Positions 20,803-28,928 are shown, counted from the stretch's first letter. The stretch is DNA of 64,000 nucleotides from Acidimicrobiia bacterium (GCA_020850945.1 JADZDR010000049.1:1-64000); one strand, 5' to 3'. The notes: a model not told the origin generated them from the letters alone. A program made the numbers and translations.

Positions 20803-20826
20803 AGAACCCCCCCTGGGTTCGTGCCT

Positions 20827-20852
20827 GGAGAGCGGTACTCCTACCGCTCTCC
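20827..20852. terminator. 11-bp perfect hairpin between hydrolase and GGDEF/EAL genes
   Basis: The arms GGAGAGCGGTA (20827-20837) and TACCGCTCTCC (20842-20852) flank a 4-nt loop. The hairpin lies 24 nt past the hydrolase stop and 25 nt before the proposed start of the GGDEF/EAL gene, both on the minus strand. No T-run follows, so it may be a Rho-type pause, an attenuator or an operator rather than a simple terminator. Confidence 0.5.
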
Positions 20853-20875
20853 GCATCACTCCCGATGACAGTCCC

Positions 20876-22090
20876 TCAAGGATCGCGCGATTCGCGCTCG
20901 GATGCGACGGGCCGGGTGGGATCGGTCGCACTCTCCCGTCCGGGATCGGGAGTCGAAGTGCGGCCGAACGGTACGACGACGGGCGAGGGTGCCGGCGCGT
21001 CGGCCTCGTCGGCCTCGTCGGCCGCGAACCCGGGTGGGTGGAGGAGACCGAGGCGTGCCTCGGCAAAAGTCGTGACGTTGGCCCACGTCGTCATGGACTC
21101 ACGGGCGAGGGGGAGGATGATCGGATAGACGTGGAACACGTTCGGTTCGAGGTCGAGCCAGATCTCGACACCGTGGGCACGGGCACGGTCCGCGAAGTCG
21201 AGGATCTCGTCCCGGAACATCTCGTCTTCGCCGACGGCGACGAGCATCGGCGGCAGGCCCGTCATGTCCGCGTAGAGGGGGGAGACGAGCGGATCACGGG
21301 GATCGGTCCCGTTCAGGTACGCGTCCACCTCGACCCTGTCGGGGAGGACGTCCTTGCCGGCGTTCGTGTGCCGCGACTGCCCGGACGCCGCGAGGTCGAC
21401 CTCGGGTGAGAGCAGGACGAGTCCCGCGGGCAACGGCAGCCCGTGGCGGCTCAGAGCGATGCAGAGCGCGGCAGCCAGACCGCCACCGCCGGAGTCCCCT
21501 GCCACGAGGAGGCTGTCGGGCGGGTGCCCGCGGTCGAGGGCCCCGCGATACACGGAGACGGCGTCTTCCAGCGCGGCCGGGAACGGGAACTCGGGTGCGA
21601 GACGGTAGTCGGCGAGGAACACCTGCGTTCGCGTCCGCAGGGCAAACTGTGTCGCGAGCGCCCCGTACATGAGGGGTGCCGTGGCCAGATAGCCCCCACC
21701 GTGGAAGTAGAGGACCGTGCCCCTGTACGGCGGCGTAGCGGGCCTGATCCACTCACCGGGGATGCCTCCGAGGACGGCATCCTTGCGCCACTCGACCTCA
21801 CGCCTCAGGAACGGTGGGGGGAAGACCCAGCCCGAGATGCGGTCGAGCTCCATTTCGACGGAGCGCAGCTCGTCGGTGCGGAGCCGCTGTGCGAAACCGA
21901 GGAAGCTCTTCATCGCCGCCTGGATCACCTGGCGGGACACGGACCACTCGGGGTCACGGGGCCCTCCGACCGAGGAGGAGGCCAGTCCCCGTGTGATACC
22001 CCCGGCCAGTGTGAGGACGAGGCTCCCGAGGGTCCGAGCCGTAGCGAGCTTCGAAGCCGTCGGCACATCCGGCCGTTCTCCCATCGACAT
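20876..22090 (-). CDS. Alpha/beta hydrolase, hormone-sensitive-lipase family esterase
   Basis: The roughly 404-residue protein has the two hallmarks of the family: the oxyanion motif VLYFHGGGYLA and the nucleophile elbow VAGDSGGGGLAAAL. VAVGEDEMFRDE follows, with the acid residue, and then the His of FHVYPI. These enzymes hydrolyse short- to medium-chain acyl esters. An N-terminal extension of about 100 residues precedes the core, and a disordered Pro/Asp-rich tail of about 50 residues follows it. ATG 22090 is assumed; another ATG lies 6 nt downstream and neither has a strong ribosome site. The gene follows the sigma-like fusion gene by 40 nt on the same strand, so co-transcription is likely. 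Confidence 0.85.
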   Translation of the reverse strand: MSMGERPDVPTASKLATARTLGSLVLTLAGGITRGLASSSVGGPRDPEWSVSRQVIQAAMKSFLGFAQRLRTDELRSVEMELDRISGWVFPPPFLRREVEWRKDAVLGGIPGEWIRPATPPYRGTVLYFHGGGYLATAPLMYGALATQFALRTRTQVFLADYRLAPEFPFPAALEDAVSVYRGALDRGHPPDSLLVAGDSGGGGLAAALCIALSRHGLPLPAGLVLLSPEVDLAASGQSRHTNAGKDVLPDRVEVDAYLNGTDPRDPLVSPLYADMTGLPPMLVAVGEDEMFRDEILDFADRARAHGVEIWLDLEPNVFHVYPIILPLARESMTTWANVTTFAEARLGLLHPPGFAADEADEADAPAPSPVVVPFGRTSTPDPGRESATDPTRPVASERESRDP

Positions 22091-22130
22091 GGGAGAAGGG
22101 TAGAGGCGTGTGCAGAGCCGCCGAGCCGTG

Positions 22131-23441
22131 TCAGGGGAGCAGGAGCGGTTCGGTGGCGGCAGCGGCCTGAGCACCCGATCGGCATTCGACTGAGATGGTG
22201 TGCGAGCCCGTGGGCACGTCCTCGAAGACCGCTTGGCCGCTGCCTTTCAGGCCGCCGCGTGGTATGCCGAACGAGGGGCTTACGCCGCACGTGTCGCCGT
22301 TCGACCACCAGGTGAGGGTGATCCGGTAGAGGGCAGGCGTCGCGCCGGGTGGCCTGAGCACTTCGACCGTCGAGTTGACGGCGTCGAAGCGGACCGTGCG
22401 ATCGGGGACGAGCGGTCGGTCCCCCACCGGCGTGGGCAGGGTCGTCGTCAACGGCGGTGCTGCCGTCACGGGTGGAGGGGGAGTGGAGTCCGCCGCCGGG
22501 GGGGAGGCATCCGGGTCGGATGCTGCTGCGCTCGGAGGACCATCCCCGAGGTCACGAGGAACGTCATCCGCGTTGGCGGCGGCAGGGGGCGACAGATCCT
22601 GCGAGGCAGGTCCCGTGCCGTGACGACGCAGTACGACGGCCGAGGTGCCGGCGAGGGTGAGGAGGAGGACCGAGAGCGCGAGGGCGAGCGCCCGCGACCC
22701 TTTGGGGGAGCGGCGCCGGGGCGGGATGCCGTGCGCGCCCACGGACGGGTCGGCGAGGAGCCTGCGGCGCTGCAGCTCTTCGCTGATGCGGGACCGTGTC
22801 GTGCTGGGTAGAAGGTCGGGCCCCGCACTTGCGAGATCGGAGACGGGATCCACGGACTTGTCGATCACGAAGCTGCACATTCGACACTTGTTCGCGTGCA
22901 GGAGGAGGGGTGGGACGAGGTCGGTGTCGAACCGGCTTTCCTCGCCCACCCAGGAAGCAAGTCGATTGCATAGCGGCCGGCCGCCGTTCCAGAGGGCGAG
23001 GGCGTGCGAAACGGCGGTTGCCCCGCGCCGTGCAAGTTCCAGGGTTGTCGCCACCTCGGCCTCACTGCAACCGAGAACGATGCCGGCCTGCGAGCAGGTG
23101 TGACCGAGTCGATCGCAGAGCTGGAGGGTGGTGCTCTGCAGCTCGGGCAGCCAGCGGAGCGCATCCCGGCCCTCGAAAGCCGTTGCCGGCGAGATCGGCG
23201 GTCCGGGGCATTCGAGGCGGGCGCGGCGCACGTGGGTGAGGAGGCCGAGGAGGGTGCGGCCGGTCCCACCCGCCCGGTCGGCCTCATACGACGCGTAGGC
23301 GGCTCCGAGAACGGCAGGGACTGAGCTCGACCCGGTGTCACCGGCGAGACAGAACGCGTACGCGTCATCGATGGTCTCGAGGAAGAAGTCCCGGAAACTC
23401 CGATCCCGTGCTGCAAGCGCGGGTGCTGTCGTGACCGCCAT
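22131..23441 (-). CDS. Sigma-factor-like domain fused to HxxxCxxC motif, TM helix and Pro-rich exterior
   Basis: The 436-residue protein is not recognised as a known family. Residues about 17-75 (RDFFLETIDDAYAFCLAGD and on) recall a degenerate sigma-70 region 2. Residues 97-145 contain LPELQSTTLQLCDRLG then GCSEAEVATTLELARRG, which follows the region 4 helix-turn-helix pattern. Residues 182-189 (HANKCRMC) match the H-x3-C-x2-C signature of zinc-binding anti-sigma domains. A transmembrane helix (251-271) is followed by a Pro/Ala/Ser-rich segment and a beta-rich extracellular domain with two Cys. The start ATG faces a 10-bp inverted repeat. The protein diverges from an ECF sigma gene. The parts are visible; a transmembrane signalling role is inferred. 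Confidence 0.7.
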   Translation of the reverse strand: MAVTTAPALAARDRSFRDFFLETIDDAYAFCLAGDTGSSSVPAVLGAAYASYEADRAGGTGRTLLGLLTHVRRARLECPGPPISPATAFEGRDALRWLPELQSTTLQLCDRLGHTCSQAGIVLGCSEAEVATTLELARRGATAVSHALALWNGGRPLCNRLASWVGEESRFDTDLVPPLLLHANKCRMCSFVIDKSVDPVSDLASAGPDLLPSTTRSRISEELQRRRLLADPSVGAHGIPPRRRSPKGSRALALALSVLLLTLAGTSAVVLRRHGTGPASQDLSPPAAANADDVPRDLGDGPPSAAASDPDASPPAADSTPPPPVTAAPPLTTTLPTPVGDRPLVPDRTVRFDAVNSTVEVLRPPGATPALYRITLTWWSNGDTCGVSPSFGIPRGGLKGSGQAVFEDVPTGSHTISVECRSGAQAAAATEPLLLP

Positions 23442-23449
23442 TCGCCCAG

Positions 23450-23496
23450 TCCGCCAATCACAAACCCCCCTGAGTATTCCGTTTCGGATTGGCGGA
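23450..23496. promoter_or_regulatory. Inverted repeat TCCGCCAATC/GATTGGCGGA, operator candidate
   Basis: The two 10-nt arms, 23450-23459 and 23487-23496, are exact reverse complements separated by 27 nt. A second smaller dyad, TCCGTTTCGGA, lies inside the spacer, and TCCGAATCGGA recurs about 65 nt further on. The site begins 9 nt upstream of the sigma-like fusion gene's ATG, so a bound protein would block that promoter. Confidence 0.4.
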
Positions 23497-23589
23497 ATCC
23501 TTGTGAGTGGCGGGCGCGTAGTCTTCCCGGGGTTGGTTTCGCTGTGTGGTGTCCGAATCGGACTACCTTCTCCAGCGGCGCACCCAGAT

Positions 23590-23661
23590 GGCGGAGTAGC
23601 TCAGTGGCAGAGCAAGCGGCTCATAATCGCTGTGTCGGCGGTTCGAACCCGCCCTCCGCTA
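23590..23661 (+). tRNA. tRNA-Met (anticodon CAT)
   Basis: A full cloverleaf can be drawn. The acceptor GGCGGAG pairs with CTCCGCT (closing G-T wobble), then TA and the D stem GCTC/GAGC. The anticodon stem AGCGG/TCGCT has loop CTCATAA, and the T arm GGCGG-TTCGAAC-CCGCC is perfect. CCA is not encoded. The 5' GGCGGAGTAGCTC form is typical of elongator tRNA-Met; a lysidine-modified Ile-CAT species cannot be excluded by eye. A possible -10 element, TACCTT, lies about 20 nt upstream. Confidence 0.93.
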
Positions 23662-23690
23662 CATGACGGTAGATTGAAGGTCGGAATACC

Positions 23691-24350
23691 TTGCAGGCGG
23701 GCGGAAACGCGCCGGGGGCCGGCGTGGTCGAAGAAGAAGTCGAGGTCGTCACGGTCGGCTCGAAGATCGGCGCGGATCTGATCGAGCGAGCTGTCAATGG
23801 CGACCAGACAGCATTCGAGGAAATCGTACGTCGGACGTATTCGGACATGTACGGATTGGCTCTCCGCCTGTTGGGTGACGAGGACGACGCCCGGGACGTC
23901 CTGCAGGAGGCGTACCTGCGCGTGCACAGGTCTCTCGCGGGCTTCCGGGGTGACGCGGCGTTCGAGACGTGGCTCTACCGCATCACCGCAAATGCCGCGT
24001 ACACGTTCCTGCGCAAGCGCAAGCGCAGTCGGACGGAGAGCCTCGACAGCATCGAGGAGCCGGAGTCGACGTCTCCTGAACCCGAGGAGGTGTCACAGTC
24101 CTCCCACCTGCGCGAGGTGCTCGAGCACCATCTCATGGCTCTCCCCGTCCCCCAGCGCACGGTCGTGGTCATGAAGGACGTGTACGGATTGTCGCATGAG
24201 GCCATTGCGGCCGAGCTCGGGATCACGGTGACAGCGGCGAAGGTCCGTCTGCATCGGGCGCGGCGACGGCTGCGGGCGGCGCTCGAGGCGGATGGTGAGA
24301 TCGATGGTGTCACGGGTCGTGAGAGAGGAGACGCGGATGCCCTTTCTTGA
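23691..24350 (+). CDS. ECF-type RNA polymerase sigma factor
   Basis: The 219-residue protein has only sigma regions 2 and 4. Region 2 (about residues 35-105) includes DDARDVLQEAYLRVHR and FETWLYRITANAAY. Region 4 (about 145-195) includes LPVPQRTVVVMKDVYGLSHE and the helix-turn-helix ELGITVTAAKVRLHRARRRL. The acidic linker between them (SIEEPESTSPEPEE) is typical of ECF factors. The start is uncertain between TTG 23691 (GAAGG upstream) and GTG 23724. Its 3' end overlaps the next gene by 14 nt, so that membrane protein is probably its partner or anti-sigma factor. The tRNA-Met gene lies just upstream and may share a transcript. Confidence 0.9.
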   Translation: MQAGGNAPGAGVVEEEVEVVTVGSKIGADLIERAVNGDQTAFEEIVRRTYSDMYGLALRLLGDEDDARDVLQEAYLRVHRSLAGFRGDAAFETWLYRITANAAYTFLRKRKRSRTESLDSIEEPESTSPEPEEVSQSSHLREVLEHHLMALPVPQRTVVVMKDVYGLSHEAIAAELGITVTAAKVRLHRARRRLRAALEADGEIDGVTGRERGDADALS

Positions 24351-24801
24351 CCGATTGCGCGTGACGCGGCGCGGGGGGCGCGCCGACATCATCGACTTCC
24401 CCGGTGTCACACGGGCAGGTGGCACGCAGACCACGGATCCCGGCGCCCCCGGAGACGCCTCGACCTTGCCCGAGGCCCCGTCGGTGACATCGTATGAGCA
24501 GGCGATGGTGCGCCTGCGCGAGGACCATCCCCCCGCACCGTCGGAGCTCGTGGACGACATCCTCGCCTACGTCTTCTCCGTGAGCGAAGAGGACCTGCCC
24601 GAACAAAAGCTCCGCATCCGCTGGTTCCTGATAGGCGGGGCGGTGGCCGCGACGGTGGTACTCGCTGTCGTCGGTGTCGTCCTCCTGCGGCGTGGATGGG
24701 TCCCTGGCACGCCGGCCGGGCGGGCGGGCGGCACACGTAGACGGACGGGGCGGGAACTGATGGAGACCCTGGGCCTACACCTTCGCACAGGCACGGGGTA
24801 G
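24337..24801 (+). CDS. Single-pass membrane protein, putative anti-sigma partner
   Basis: The 154-residue protein has an N-terminal cytoplasmic part of about 105 residues, one transmembrane helix (WFLIGGAVAATVVLAVVGVV, about 104-126) and a short Arg/Gly-rich tail. There is no HxxxCxxC zinc motif, so it is not a classical ZAS anti-sigma factor. Overlap with the ECF sigma gene, a good ribosome site (GAGAGGAG), the topology and the position all suggest it regulates that sigma factor. This is inferred from context, not from homology. The conserved-looking stretch is SELVDDILAYVFSVSEEDLP. Confidence 0.65.
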   Translation: MPFLDRLRVTRRGGRADIIDFPGVTRAGGTQTTDPGAPGDASTLPEAPSVTSYEQAMVRLREDHPPAPSELVDDILAYVFSVSEEDLPEQKLRIRWFLIGGAVAATVVLAVVGVVLLRRGWVPGTPAGRAGGTRRRTGRELMETLGLHLRTGTG

Positions 24802-24843
24802 ACGCACGCACCTCGCCTGAGGATGATGGCCAGGGTGTGTGTC

Positions 24844-24849
24844 TATACT
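24844..24849 (+). promoter_or_regulatory. -10 element of tRNA-Trp/secE/nusG transcript
   Basis: TATACT at 24844-24849 is a near-consensus -10 hexamer; no clear -35 lies 16-18 nt upstream. The transcript would start near 24856 and run through tRNA-Trp into secE and nusG. Confidence 0.45.
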
Positions 24850-24952
24850 GCTCCGAGCCGCGTGCCCTCTTTCGCCGGCGAGTCCTCGGCACCGTGGATG
24901 TCCCTCCTGTGCATGTGGTCGGCCCTGAGAGGGCGGACATGTGGCCGGACAG

Positions 24953-25026
24953 AGGGGCGTAGCTCAACCCGGTAGAGCACCGGTCTCCAAAACCGGCGGT
25001 CGGGGGTTCGAATCCCTCCGCCCCTG
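24953..25026 (+). tRNA. tRNA-Trp (anticodon CCA)
   Basis: The cloverleaf is complete: acceptor AGGGGCG/CGCCCCT with discriminator G, D stem GCTC/GAGC, and anticodon stem CCGGT/ACCGG with loop CTCCAAA. The T loop is TTCGAAT on a GGGGG/CCCTC-type stem with a wobble pair. CCA is not encoded. The order tRNA-Trp, secE, nusG is characteristic of actinobacteria and many other bacteria. Confidence 0.95.
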
Positions 25027-25060
25027 CGACGCAGAAGAACGCACCAGAGGACAGACCGAC

Positions 25061-25351
25061 TTGAACCGACAGCTCAAGAGGATGCAGGCCCGGGAGGACC
25101 GGCGTACCGATCCGAAGGAAAAGACGCCGCGCCGTCCGTCACCCCAGCAGCTCGCGCAGAAGAAGCGCGTCGGCGCGAAGCAGTTCACGCAAGAAGTGAT
25201 CGGCGAGTTGCGCAAGGTCCTCTGGCCGACACGCCAGCAGGTGACGACATCCTCTGTCATCGTCGTCATCGTCGTGGTCGTCATGACGACACTCATCTGG
25301 GCGCTCGATCTGGGCATCTCCCGTGTCATCGACTTGGTGTACGGATCATGA
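25061..25351 (+). CDS. secE: Preprotein translocase subunit SecE
   Basis: The 96-residue protein has the single-helix SecE form. The amphipathic segment [20 protein letters not shown] carries the conserved E-x-KV-x-WP-x-R motif, followed by one transmembrane helix ([20 protein letters not shown]). SecE clamps SecY in the protein-export channel. I place the start at TTG 25061 because CAGAGGAC lies about 9 nt upstream; ATG 25082 has its purine-rich stretch too close. It lies 34 nt after tRNA-Trp, and its stop overlaps the nusG ATG. Confidence 0.95.
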   Translation: MNRQLKRMQAREDRRTDPKEKTPRRPSPQQLAQKKRVGAKQFTQEVIGELRKVLWPTRQQVTTSSVIVVIVVVVMTTLIWALDLGISRVIDLVYGS

Positions 25352-26103
25352 CCGAGAACACGACGGACAACTCCGGGCACGATACGGCGGCTGCGTGGAC
25401 GTCAGGCGAGCCCACCTCCGAGGGAGACGCTGTGGGGACCGAGGTCGAGGTGGCGGCTGTGGCCGTCGACACGGCTCCGCCCCCCCTGCCCGAGGTGGTC
25501 GAATCCGAGACCGAGGCGGTCGAGGCCGATGGCGAGATCGAGGGTGAGATCGAGAAACCCGAGATCAGTCCGTACGACCGGCCGGGCGACTGGTTCGTCG
25601 TGCACACCTACGCGGGCCACGAGAAGCAGGTCGAGTCGAATCTGAAGAGCCGCATCGAGTCCATGAACATGGAGAACGACATCTTCGAGATCGTCATCCC
25701 CATGGAGGACGTCGTCGAGTTCAAGGCCGGCAAGAAGAAGGTCGTGCCGAAGAAGATCTTTCCCGGCTACCTGCTCGTCCGCATGTACCTCAACGACGAC
25801 TCGTGGATGTGCGTGCGGCACACGCCCGGTGTCACGGGCTTCGTCTCGTCGGGCACGAAGCCGATTCCGCTCTCGCGTCGCGAGGTCGAGCGCATCCTGC
25901 AGGTGAAGCCCGACAAGAAGATCAGGCCCCGTCTCGAGTGGGAGGTCGGCCAGACCGTGCGGGTCATGGGTGGACCTTTCGCCGACTTCGACGGCACCAT
26001 TGCAGAGATCAATGTCGATCAGTCCCGACTCAAGGTCCTCGTGAACATCTTCGGTCGCGAGACTCCCGTCGAGCTCGGCTTCGACGACGTGATGAAGGTC
26101 TGA
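25348..26103 (+). CDS. nusG: Transcription termination/antitermination protein NusG
   Basis: The 251-residue protein has the NusG N-terminal domain beginning at about residue 81 ([19 protein letters not shown]). It continues through [12 protein letters not shown] and [14 protein letters not shown] to a KOW domain near the end ([20 protein letters not shown]). NusG binds RNA polymerase and modulates elongation and Rho action. An acidic N-terminal extension of about 80 residues, rich in Glu, Asp and Thr, precedes the core. Such extensions are common in actinobacterial NusG. The ATG overlaps the secE stop (ATGA). Confidence 0.97.
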   Translation: MTENTTDNSGHDTAAAWTSGEPTSEGDAVGTEVEVAAVAVDTAPPPLPEVVESETEAVEADGEIEGEIEKPEISPYDRPGDWFVVHTYAGHEKQVESNLKSRIESMNMENDIFEIVIPMEDVVEFKAGKKKVVPKKIFPGYLLVRMYLNDDSWMCVRHTPGVTGFVSSGTKPIPLSRREVERILQVKPDKKIRPRLEWEVGQTVRVMGGPFADFDGTIAEINVDQSRLKVLVNIFGRETPVELGFDDVMKV

Positions 26104-26138
26104 AGCCAGGTCAATCGCATTCAGCTCCGAGGTGAACC

Positions 26139-26564
26139 ATGGGACGCAAACGCGTCGTCACAGTCGTGAAACTCCAGATCCCCGCCGGACAGGCAACCCC
26201 GGCACCGCCCGTCGGGACCGCTCTCGGTCCCCACGGTGTGCAGATCATGGACTTCTGCAAGGCCTACAACGACCAGACGCAGAGCAAGACAGGCCAGATC
26301 ATCCCTGTCGAGATCACGATCTTCGAAGACCGATCCTTCACGTTCGTGACCAAGACTCCCCCCGCGTCGTTCCTGATCAAGCAGGCGGCCGGGCTCGAGA
26401 AGGCGTCAGGCGACCCGCTGCGCGAGAAGGTGGGGTCGATCACGCGTGACCAGGTCCGCACGATCGCCGAGGAGAAGATGCAGGATCTCAACGCCAACGA
26501 TGTCGAGGCGGCCATGCGCATGGTCGAGGGTACGGCCCGCTCCATGGGCGTGACCGTCCAGTAG
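26139..26564 (+). CDS. rplK: Ribosomal protein L11
   Basis: The 141-residue protein has the L11 start [21 protein letters not shown], with the Pro-rich hinge [17 protein letters not shown] in the N-terminal domain that thiopeptides contact. The C-terminal 23S-binding domain carries [19 protein letters not shown]11 forms the GTPase-associated centre together with L10 and L7/L12. The gene begins 35 nt after nusG and precedes rplA by 55 nt. Confidence 0.98.
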   Translation: MGRKRVVTVVKLQIPAGQATPAPPVGTALGPHGVQIMDFCKAYNDQTQSKTGQIIPVEITIFEDRSFTFVTKTPPASFLIKQAAGLEKASGDPLREKVGSITRDQVRTIAEEKMQDLNANDVEAAMRMVEGTARSMGVTVQ

Positions 26565-26619
26565 CAGGCCACGAGTGGGAGGTGGGATCGACCCACCGCA
26601 CGCACCACGAGGAGGAACC

Positions 26620-27327
26620 ATGTCCAAGAACGGCAAGCGGTTCGAGAACGCGATCCGCCAGTACGACCGGTCGGCCGTCCATCCCCCGGCTGAGGCGTTC
26701 GCGCTCGTGCGGACGCTTGCGACCGCCAAGTTCGACGAGACCGTCGAGGTCGCGATCAAGCTCGGTATCGACGCCCGCAAAGCGGACCAGGCAGTGCGGG
26801 GCACTGTCGCCCTACCCCACGGCGTCGGCAAGGACGTGCGTGTCGCCGTCTTCGCGCAGGGGGACGCGGCCCGCTCCGCCGAGGAGGCCGGAGCCGACTT
26901 CGTGGGCGGTGACGATCTCGTCGAGCAGGTGGAGGGGGGCATGTTCGACTTCGATGTGGCGATCGCGTCGCCTGACATGATGAGCAAGGTCGGCAAGCTC
27001 GGCAAGATCCTCGGTCCCCGCGGGCTCATGCCGAACCCCAAGTCCGGCACCGTCACACCGGACGTCGGGTCCGCCGTGGGTGAGTTCAAGGCAGGAAAGG
27101 TCGAGTACCGCAACGACCGGTTCGGGAACGTGCACATGGTCCTCGGCAAGGCGAGCTTCGACGCCACCAAGCTGCTCGAGAACTACGCGGCCGCAGTCGA
27201 GGAGATCCAGCGCGTGAAGCCGGCCGCGGCGAAGGGTCGCTACATCCGCGGGATCACGGTCTCGTCCACGATGAGTCCCGGCGTCAAGATCGACCCCGCC
27301 AACCCACTGCCGGCAGCCGAGGCGTAG
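26620..27327 (+). CDS. rplA: Ribosomal protein L1
   Basis: The 235-residue protein carries the L1 signature [21 protein letters not shown] and an N-terminal [11 protein letters not shown] segment. The ATG 26620 has GAGGAGG 6 nt upstream. L1 binds 23S rRNA at the E-site stalk and in many bacteria represses its own rplK-rplA message. Unlike in most genomes, rplJ does not follow directly: a hairpin element and an oppositely oriented gene intervene. Confidence 0.98.
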   Translation: MSKNGKRFENAIRQYDRSAVHPPAEAFALVRTLATAKFDETVEVAIKLGIDARKADQAVRGTVALPHGVGKDVRVAVFAQGDAARSAEEAGADFVGGDDLVEQVEGGMFDFDVAIASPDMMSKVGKLGKILGPRGLMPNPKSGTVTPDVGSAVGEFKAGKVEYRNDRFGNVHMVLGKASFDATKLLENYAAAVEEIQRVKPAAAKGRYIRGITVSSTMSPGVKIDPANPLPAAEA

Positions 27328-27432
27328 GGGCTGTAGCCCCGCCGTTCTTGCGCGCGAAGCGCAATCCTGCGCGCGATTCGACACGGCTGCGGCGCGATCC
27401 GCGCGCAGGAGCGCGGATCGCGCGCAAGAACG
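27327..27432. terminator. Compound GC-rich hairpin element between rplA and a convergent gene
   Basis: A small hairpin, GGGGCT-GT-AGCCCC (27327-27340), is followed by a 90-nt inverted repeat. Its outer arms 27343-27357 and 27418-27432 are perfect over 15 nt (CGTTCTTGCGCGCGA), and a further 11-bp match sits at 27365-27375 and 27400-27410. The right half alone can form a competing perfect 13-bp stem, 27392-27404 with 27411-27423. It lies between two convergent genes and would stop transcription from both sides. Confidence 0.7.
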
Positions 27433-27437
27433 ATGGG

Positions 27438-28001
27438 CTAGAACCCGGTGACGTTGATCCCACCGGAGACGAGGCTGCCGGACAGTTGAACGTCCTTGAG
27501 CTGGTTGCAGAACGCCGGTTCCCAACCACTGACCACACAATTGGTCACGAGAGTCGGCGAGGAGAACGAGCCCTGGCCGGTGTCGCTGTTGAAAGTCATG
27601 CTGACACTGCGCGTGTAAAGGCGAGGAACGCCTGAGTGCGTCTGAGTCAACGACATCGAGGTTCCGCTGAGAGCGAGCTGGTTGCCCGATTTCGCAGCCG
27701 AACCGAAGAAGAAGTCGTCCCCTCCCGGGACCGGCGACACCCTGAGATTCCCGAAACAGACACCGAAGCAGCTCACGGCGATCTTCGCGGTCCACGCGTC
27801 GTCGGGGGCGGCGTATGTCTCCCAGGGAGTCCACACGCAAGGGTCGCCGCACGTGCGGGCGGAGTAGGTGGTGGGCCCGGAGAACGTCGCCGTACCTTTC
27901 ACGCTGGTCACCAAAGTGGCGGCTGATGCCGGTTCGGCCGTCGCGGTCATCGCCAGTCCGATGGCGATCGCAAGTACTGCAGCCAGCATTCCTCTTCTCA
28001 T
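27438..28001 (-). CDS. Secreted protein of unknown function inserted in the ribosomal cluster
   Basis: The 187-residue protein has a clear Sec signal peptide (MRRGMLAAVLAIAIGLAMTA) with a likely cleavage after AEPASA. The mature part, about 160 residues, is Ser/Thr/Gly-rich and has six Cys, including CGDPC, SCFGVCFG and two later ones, which suggests disulphides in a beta-sandwich-like exoprotein. I recognise no family. The ATG has GGAGGAAAC directly upstream. Base composition appears lower in G+C than its neighbours. It lies opposite to the ribosomal genes between rplA and rplJ, a place normally without genes, so acquisition is likely. Confidence 0.75.
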   Translation of the reverse strand: MRRGMLAAVLAIAIGLAMTATAEPASAATLVTSVKGTATFSGPTTYSARTCGDPCVWTPWETYAAPDDAWTAKIAVSCFGVCFGNLRVSPVPGGDDFFFGSAAKSGNQLALSGTSMSLTQTHSGVPRLYTRSVSMTFNSDTGQGSFSSPTLVTNCVVSGWEPAFCNQLKDVQLSGSLVSGGINVTGF

Positions 28002-28116
28002 GTTTCCTCCTTCGTTCCCCGTTCTTGCAGGAGAGTGTCCGGCGATGCCCGGATCTTTCCGACGCTCGCGCCAGTGCCCTCGGCTGAGTCGCTCAGCGCG
28101 CCGCCCCCGTCCGACC

Positions 28117-28300
28117 TTGCACCAGGCTCCGAAAGCACAGCTAGACTTCGCAGTCGGCCGAAGACCGCAGGTCGTGAATCGCCGGGCAGATATCCCCGGC
28201 TCCCTGCGCAGGCACCTCCCACCCGCGGCACGTACGCGCGCCGGATGCGGGGAGTCTGCGTCTTCGCCGGAGATCGAACAGGACGCACGAGGAGGTGCCG
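28117..28300 (+). promoter_or_regulatory. rplJ promoter and L10-type leader RNA
   Basis: A possible promoter, TTGCAC (28117-28122) with TAGACT (28142-28147), has a long 19-nt spacer. The roughly 150-nt untranslated region after it contains GGCCGAAGACCGCAGGTCGT and later CTGCGCAGG, which resemble the conserved parts of the actinobacterial L10 leader. In that leader L10(L12)4 binds and represses rplJ-rplL. The match is from memory of the pattern and was not tested with a covariance model. Confidence 0.55.
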
Positions 28301-28876
28301 ATGACCCAGACCGCTGAGGGCCCGCCCCGCGAGATGCGCAGCGAGCCGCGCCCGGAGAAGATCGCCGAGGTCGAGCGGATCTCGGAGCGCCTCACCGGGT
28401 CGACCGCCGTCCTTCTCGCCGAGTACCGCGGCCTCACCGTGGACCAGCAGCAGAAGCTGCGCCGGTCCCTGCGCGAGAGCGGCGCCGAGTTCAACGTCGT
28501 GAAGTGCTCGCTCGCCCGTCTCGCGGCAGACAAGGCCGGCCATCCCGACCTCGTACCGCTCCTCGAAGGGCCCATCGCCCTCGTCTTCTGCGACGCCGAC
28601 GTCAGCCAGGCCACGAAGGCCCTCGTCAACTCCGCGAAGGAGATGGAGGCCCTCGTCGTGAAGGGGGCCGTCCTCGAGGGTGCGATCCTGTCGGCTGCGG
28701 ACACGAAGGCACTCGCGGCCCTGCCGAGCCGCGAGGAGCTCCTCGCCCAACTCGCCGGTGTCTTCACAGCGCCGGCCCAGAACGTCGCGAGCCTCATCGC
28801 CGCCCCCCTGCGGGATGTCGCGAACCTCGTGAGTGCTCTCGAGGAGAAGAAGACCGCCGCGGGCGAGGCCGCCTGA
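28301..28876 (+). CDS. rplJ: Ribosomal protein L10
   Basis: The 191-residue protein has the L10 pattern: [12 protein letters not shown], then [20 protein letters not shown], then [10 protein letters not shown]. An Ala/Leu-rich C-terminal helix holds the L7/L12 dimers. ATG 28301 is used because GAGGAGG ends 5 nt upstream; a GTG at 28295 lies within that site. It is followed by rplL after 52 nt and is probably controlled by its own leader. Confidence 0.97.
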   Translation: MTQTAEGPPREMRSEPRPEKIAEVERISERLTGSTAVLLAEYRGLTVDQQQKLRRSLRESGAEFNVVKCSLARLAADKAGHPDLVPLLEGPIALVFCDADVSQATKALVNSAKEMEALVVKGAVLEGAILSAADTKALAALPSREELLAQLAGVFTAPAQNVASLIAAPLRDVANLVSALEEKKTAAGEAA

Positions 28877-28928
28877 ACCCCGACCGAAAAGCAGTCAGAG
28901 AGTCACGATCAGACAAGGAGAGACCGAC

